Notes under the pieces: model-generated
What the model was told of the DNA's origin: nothing
What the model saw: only the letters and a program-made list of their open reading frames with translations
Databases searched by the model: none
Shown here: piece by piece, positions 59,396 through 64,000 of the stretch
How the letters are laid out: each line of letters starts with the position of its first letter
How positions within the stretch are numbered: the first letter of the stretch is position 1
Position numbers and translations under genes: made by a program
Assembly (NCBI GenBank): GCA_958298945.1
Contig: OY282605.1
Coordinates: forward strand, 121,826,267-121,890,266
Origin: Atherix ibis
Lineage: Eukaryota > Arthropoda > Insecta > Diptera > Athericidae
Length of the DNA stretch: 64,000 bases
Direction of reading: 5' to 3'

Positions 59396-60633
59396 GAAAT
59401 CCATTATTTTTGCATTAAATTGAAGGTTTTATTTAGCAAAGATAGAATGATACAATTTAGGTCAGATATGCACCGCATTGTTAGATAGCTTGTTGCCATT
59501 TTGGAGGTAAGTTCATAATGCCTCTCTCATAGAAACCCTCGCCCCTGTTGGCAAAAAACTGGGACAGTCGATTTTCACAATCTTCTCTTGAGGTAAATTT
59601 TTTACCTGCAAAATCATTCATCATAGACAGGAAGAGGTGGTAATTACTTGGTGCCAGGTCCGGACTATAAGGTGGATGCATAAGAACATCCCAACCAAGG
59701 TCCCGGAACTTCTGGCCACTCACTATCGATGTATGCGGCCTGGCGTTGTCCCGATGGAACACAATTATTCTCTTATTGGCCAAAGCTGGCCGCTTCTGGG
59801 CGATTGCTTCTTTCAGACAGTCCAATTGTTGACAGTATAGGTCCGAATTAAGAGTTCGGCCGTAGGGGAGCAGCTCATAGTATATGATTCCCTGCCAGTC
59901 CCACCAAACACACAGCAAAACCTTCCTGGCTGTCAATCCTGGCTTGACCACCGTTTGCGCCGGGTGACCGCGATTTGACCGCGACCGTTGTCACTTGACG
60001 TTGTCGTAAGTGACCCACTTTTCATCACCAGTAACCATCCGCTTCAGAAATGTATCGATATTGTTGCGATTCAGCAGCGATTCGCAGATGGCAATTCGGT
60101 CCATGAGGTTTTTTTGCGATAACTCGTGTGGCACCCATACATCGAGCTTCTTTTTGTATCCAGCCTTATTTAAGTGGTTCCAAATGGTTTTTTGTGCAAT
60201 TTTTAGCTCCTAAGCAATCGAAACCGTGCTTACGTGACGGTCGGACTCGACGATTTCAATTATTTTATCGACATTTTCGACAATTGGCCTTCCAGAGCGT
60301 GGTGCATCTTTGACATCAAAATTACGAGAACGGAATCGACGAAACCAAAATTGCGCGTGATTGGCTGTTACAGTATCACAGCTGCCTGGCTTGCGTTTTC
60401 GCCTTTATCGAAGAAAAACTGCAAAATATGGCGTATTTTCTCTTTGTTGGTGTCCATCTTTGACGCGTGCTAAAAAAATACTGAGTCAAGTAATCACAAA
60501 ACTGTATGAAAAGTACAAAACCTTATCTTCCTAACGCCATCTAGTGCAACCCGATCGCACTTTTAAAACGGGAGACACAGACTCCTAAAGCCATCTATTG
60601 GCAAAATAATGGATTAGTTTTTACTACAACTTA
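59396..60633 (-). mobile_element. near-full-length mellifera-type mariner
   Basis: Right end: reverse complement TAAGTTGTAGTAAAAACTAA, matching the TIR of the deleted copy at 21840. The left end keeps the inner TIR part (GAAATCCATTATTTTTGC) but the outermost bases are replaced by unrelated sequence, so the outer left TIR is lost. Interior identity to the 22 kb copy is high by eye. Confidence 0.9.
59457..60457 (-). pseudogene. mellifera-type mariner transposase, DD34D with third Asp mutated
   Basis: Start ATG complement at 60455-60457 (MDTNKEKIRHILQFFFDKGE). A frameshift follows NASQAA, and the frame continues DTVTANHAQFWFRRFRS, GRPIVENVDKI, HVSTVSIA, stop, ELKIAQKTIWNHLNKAGYKK and LDVWVPHEL. 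First catalytic motif MVTGDEKWVTYDN intact, followed by a TGA. Then VVKPGLTARKVLLCVWWDWQ and VFHRDNARPHTS (second Asp intact). Exactly 34 residues later the third Asp is Asn (SPDLAPSNYHLF). The C-terminus reads LPPKWQQAI, a stop, then CGAYLT to 59457. Broken by one frameshift and at least three stops, with a lost catalytic Asp. Confidence 0.93.
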
Positions 60634-60714
60634 TATAAGTTTTACTGTTGCATAAATATCGTAAGCTGATGAAAATGTAGAATGCGCGAAAGCTCTTATA
60701 AGAATATGTACCAC

Positions 60715-60838
60715 CTGTCAACTAAGCTTTTTTTTTAAAAGAAAGTCTTTAAAAGGCACAGAAAAAAGGATACAGGTCAAACTGTCAAGTAAGCTTTTTT
60801 TTTAAAAGATAGTCTTTAAAAGGCACAGAAAAAAGGAT
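60715..60838 (+). repeat. two-copy tandem repeat, 67-bp period
   Basis: CTGTCAACTAAGC at 60715 and CTGTCAAGTAAGC at 60782, each followed by a T-run, AAAAGA, AGTCTTTAAAAGGCACAG and AAAAAAGGAT. Recent tandem duplication. Confidence 0.93.
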
Positions 60839-61767
60839 TTTTCACTACAGACCAGACATTGCCGGCACTTGAATGCGCCAACATGGCAACGTCTCCTGTT
60901 ACATGGCCATTTTTAACAATGACTTTACGTCGAAAATATGAAATTCTGTTGTTCTTCAGACCCTCTTTTTTATCTGATCTTAGTCTGTATGGATATTTTC
61001 GAAAACCACTTGATGGAACTTAATTATCGATAACATCCAGAAAGTGTTATCCATGAGGTAGTACTAAAAATTACACTAAAAAGTATACTACTGCGAAGAA
61101 TGGAGAACTTTTCTACAGGTTAACATATTCTGCTATAACTCTTTTTTTGTAGTAAAATTTATGGTAATTTTGCATAAATTTCTAGAATGGTAATATCCTC
61201 AACATCATGTATAGATCCTTGAAAAAAAAAATTTCATTAACAAAATTTGAATCTTTTATTGTAAAGTTCAGTAGCCAAAACCTGTATCAATAAGCCCAGG
61301 TCAAAATCCAATTGTGTTGAATGGATTCTTATTTCGTAATGGTCCTAATTTGGGTCCAACCAAACATGAAACAAATTTCTTAATTTTTTGAAATTTGAAA
61401 TTTTACTAAAAACTAAAAATAATAAAACCAAAAAAACGAAAAAAAAGGCTAATATTTTTTCTTATCTACTCCCTACCTCCAATAACTTGCTAAAAACTCA
61501 ACAAAACCAAAAAAAAAAAAAAAAATAGGATGATTTTTTGATAAATAAACAAAAAAATAAAAAACAGAAAGAAAAATGCTAAATAGAAAAAAAATGTTCA
61601 ATTTATTATTATTCTTTTTAATTTAAATGATGTTTAAGGTCAAAAGTGCAAATAGTAAAAACTCTGGCGAATGTCTTGTATAATCTAAACAACCCCATTG
61701 TAATTAATTTGAACTCAGCGTTTTGTTATGTAATTGTTATAAGCGGAAATGTATTTCTGAAGGATAA
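60839..61767. other. spacer, possible further transposase relic
   Basis: AT-rich except 60850-61100. Around 60960-61010 a plus-strand reading gives FLSDLSLYGYF, faintly like a transposase SPDLSPxDYF motif. Too weak to call. Confidence 0.35.
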
Positions 61768-61810
61768 CCATCATCGTAATCATCATCATCATCATCAACA
61801 TCATCATCCC
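61768..61810. repeat. (ATC)n microsatellite, imperfect
   Basis: CATCATCGTAATCATCATCA continuing as ATC units with AAC and CCC interruptions. Confidence 0.93.
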
Positions 61811-61907
61811 CATTCCCATCAACGTCAGCATTTTTATCTAGCGGCGACGTTGTGCCATTAGATATTTTTGAATGGCAACAAGATGACATCTTAGGGTACT
61901 GTGCGGT

Positions 61908-61984
61908 TATATAAAAGCCATTAGCTTATTCAAAGTTAATTGAACTTAGTTTGATGGCAATTGTTTGTAAGGCACCCGGTAAGA
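61908..61984 (+). promoter_or_regulatory. candidate core promoter with mini-exon
   Basis: TATATAAAAG (61908-61917) is a strong TATA-box match. A TCAAAGT start-like element lies near 61930, an ATG at 61954 opens MAIVCKAP, and a consensus-like splice donor GTAAGA follows at 61979-61984. Spacing is plausible for a TATA promoter driving a gene to the right. No second exon was identified and each element alone is common, so this is speculative. Confidence 0.2.
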
Positions 61985-64000
61985 ATAGAAAATCATCCCT
62001 GGTCACTGAATGATAAATTGTTTTCATTCGAATTCGATACAATCGTCAGCTTTTTTTCGGGGTCAAAAAATTTCAACGAAAAAAATATGCACTTATTAAG
62101 ATTGAGAGGTAGAAAAACTTGAAATCATTTGGAAACGATGCCATAAAATATTGGGTGAAAAGAAACGAAAAAATTACGAAATTTTTTGGGTGTGAGTTTT
62201 CGCGATAAGAAATATTCCAAACAACCCTCCACTCCAACTCATATGCCTTTTGAAATGAGGTTCTCTTAGAATAGTTTTTCTAAAGCATAGAATCATTATA
62301 GTAAAGTGGATGGTATTCATCATAACTTTTTGTTTGTTTTTCTTCCTTTATTTTTTTTTCTTTTTGGAGAATTTTTATACTACTTTGTTCGTTATTTTTT
62401 ATTTCAGTTAGAGAGGACAAAAATTTTGGTCAGCTTTAGTAAAGTAGGAAAATAGAAAGAAAAAAACAAACAAAACACACGCATAAAAAAAATGGAAAAT
62501 TCATATTTCTCCTTGAGATATTTATTTTTACAAATACTTAAGAACAACAACAACAACAGTTCCTGTTCTCCCTGCCATAGTGGGTGAAATTTCAACACCA
62601 AAAAGAAGAAAAGCTCAAATCATATAAATCGCTATACAAACAGAAGAATTTTTGAACTTATAGATAAAGCTGAAAACAAATGCGACTACCATCCTTATAG
62701 AATTCCTCATCATTTCCATTATTCCCACCCGCTCACTATCTTCCTACCCAAATATCCATTTATATTGACAACGGAAGAAAATATTCCTATTGCCGGGTAA
62801 ATGGCCATAAGATGACATCATAGGAAAAAATCATTTTTGTTATGTCATATTCTTAGTATCTTTCGATATTTCTTCCAGCAAACTCATACTCCTCTGATCG
62901 TCTGCTCTACACTCTTAAGGAATACATCTTTATTCAGTCTATCTTTAAGTTTTCTTATCGTTTTATTACAATTTTTTATGTCACAGCCAGAAAGTAACTC
63001 AAACAATTATTTTGTAAGTATTTGTATTCTACCGAAGCATACACAGGATATTCATTCGTAAGTTAAGAATTCAAATATAAGAAATAGGATTAAAAGTAAA
63101 AAAAAATTGAAAACATTTAAAAAAAAAAAAAAAACAGTGAAGAAAAATAAATAAGAAGAAAAAATTTATCGAAACTTTTTTAACAAGTCAACATATTTGC
63201 CATATTCACTTATGGTTTGAGGATAAGCTGAATTTTTATTCAGACATAATTAATGAAATTGTATTTTTCCAAAAGTATACGAGTATCTATCTATTTTGCT
63301 CATTACAAACACCTGAAATTTTAATACAATAATATTTTTATGGGCTTTTTTCTATTTGCAAAAAATGTATTTATTTTTCTTCAAACTTATTTTTAAGATA
63401 TTCTATTATTATCATAAATTTTTTATGATTTTTCCATAGACATTTTTTGTTTTGTTTTTTTTCATGATATTCATTTTTTATACAAGCAATCGTAAATCTT
63501 TTAGCAAAGATACATACTCTCATATACTTGGTAAAGAATATACCAAATAAAATTTATGAAAAAAAAAACTAAATTATATGAAAATAAAAAAAATTCCTAT
63601 GACAGGTTATATTATAGGAGAAGTGTGCTTGTACGTGTGCATTTATCAATCAATTTTTATCGATTCGGTTATTATCGATCAATGGTGAATATGAATAAAA
63701 TCGGTCCTTGGAGTCAATGAGGCGTTATATTGAATTGTATCGACGGAGAGAAATTATTGAAAATCATTCAATGATTATATAGAATGGTTTGGGGAACAAA
63801 AATATTCTGAAATAATATCATAGAAATGTACGATAATCTAAGGACACTTTAAGCTTATAATTCTGCTTCTATTTGCTAAAATGAAATTGACTCTTATCTC
63901 CTGATTGAATAGATATTATACGCTTAAATTGATATTAGTTAGTATTAATAAGAGGATATTTTTGCGTTATGATTTTAATTTTTGATTCACTTTTTTATTT
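61985..64000. other. AT-rich DNA, no gene recognised
   Basis: Contains A-runs, a short (CAA)n near 62545-62560 and chance-like frames at 62404-62601 (minus) and 62837-63061 (plus). If the promoter candidate at 61908 is real, this could be its intron. Confidence 0.45.

Noticed and set aside
60960..61140. Further mariner C-terminus (FLSDLSLYGYF resembling SPDLSPxDYF)
   Set aside because: Only a short, weak match with stops and no supporting neighbouring motif or TIR. A profile search would be needed.
1..64000. tRNA and rRNA genes
   Set aside because: No cloverleaf with T-loop GGTTCGAATCC-type box or rRNA-like conserved block was seen on either strand. tRNAscan would be decisive.

Overview
The window reads as nuclear DNA of an insect, probably a fly or related lineage. 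It is very A+T rich by eye and has no bacterial-type gene packing, operons, rRNA or tRNA. It carries decayed mariner-type transposons of several lineages, a Jockey-like non-LTR retrotransposon and one intronless M13 (neprilysin-like) peptidase gene. The insect assignment is inference from the transposon families and the peptidase; I cannot name the species.

Layout. 1-12.3 kb is almost gene-free AT-rich DNA with a short moderate-GC stretch (about 1.1-2.5 kb), a possible signal-peptide exon at 4482-4578, and one arm of a dispersed repeat (9763-9975, second copy 15657-15825). 12.3-22.5 kb holds four dead DNA transposons: a DD41D-type Tc1/mariner element (12348-13588), an irritans-type mariner (14235-15442), an internally deleted mariner (19434-20204) and an internally deleted mellifera-type mariner (21840-22549). 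The only convincing protein gene is at 23179-25224 (+), a secreted M13 zinc metallopeptidase homologue with a complete HExxH site. 25.5-30.3 kb is a transposon nest: a 5'-truncated non-LTR element with endonuclease and reverse transcriptase remnants, a full-length DD41D element with intact TA duplication beside it, a fragment of another DD41D copy, and a second non-LTR fragment.

33.2-34.3 kb is a 7-bp satellite. 39.96-40.05 kb is a strong stand-alone hairpin resembling a miRNA precursor. 40.4-52.4 kb is dominated by three separate arrays of one 13-bp satellite family (core AAAATTTTTAC plus two variable bases), with old diverged edges, young homogenised cores and higher-order repetition. 56.6-58.0 kb carries a tandemly duplicated mariner relic, and 59.4-60.6 kb a nearly full-length mellifera-type mariner whose deleted sister sits at 21.8 kb. 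The rest is AT-rich sequence in which I see no gene.

The genes do not form a pathway. The window is one peptidase gene in a repeat-rich landscape. The most unusual features are the multi-array 13-bp satellite family (one array lies between near-identical 35-bp direct repeats), the hairpin at 40 kb, and two deletion-derivative mariners that keep an N-terminal DNA-binding region but lose two catalytic aspartates.
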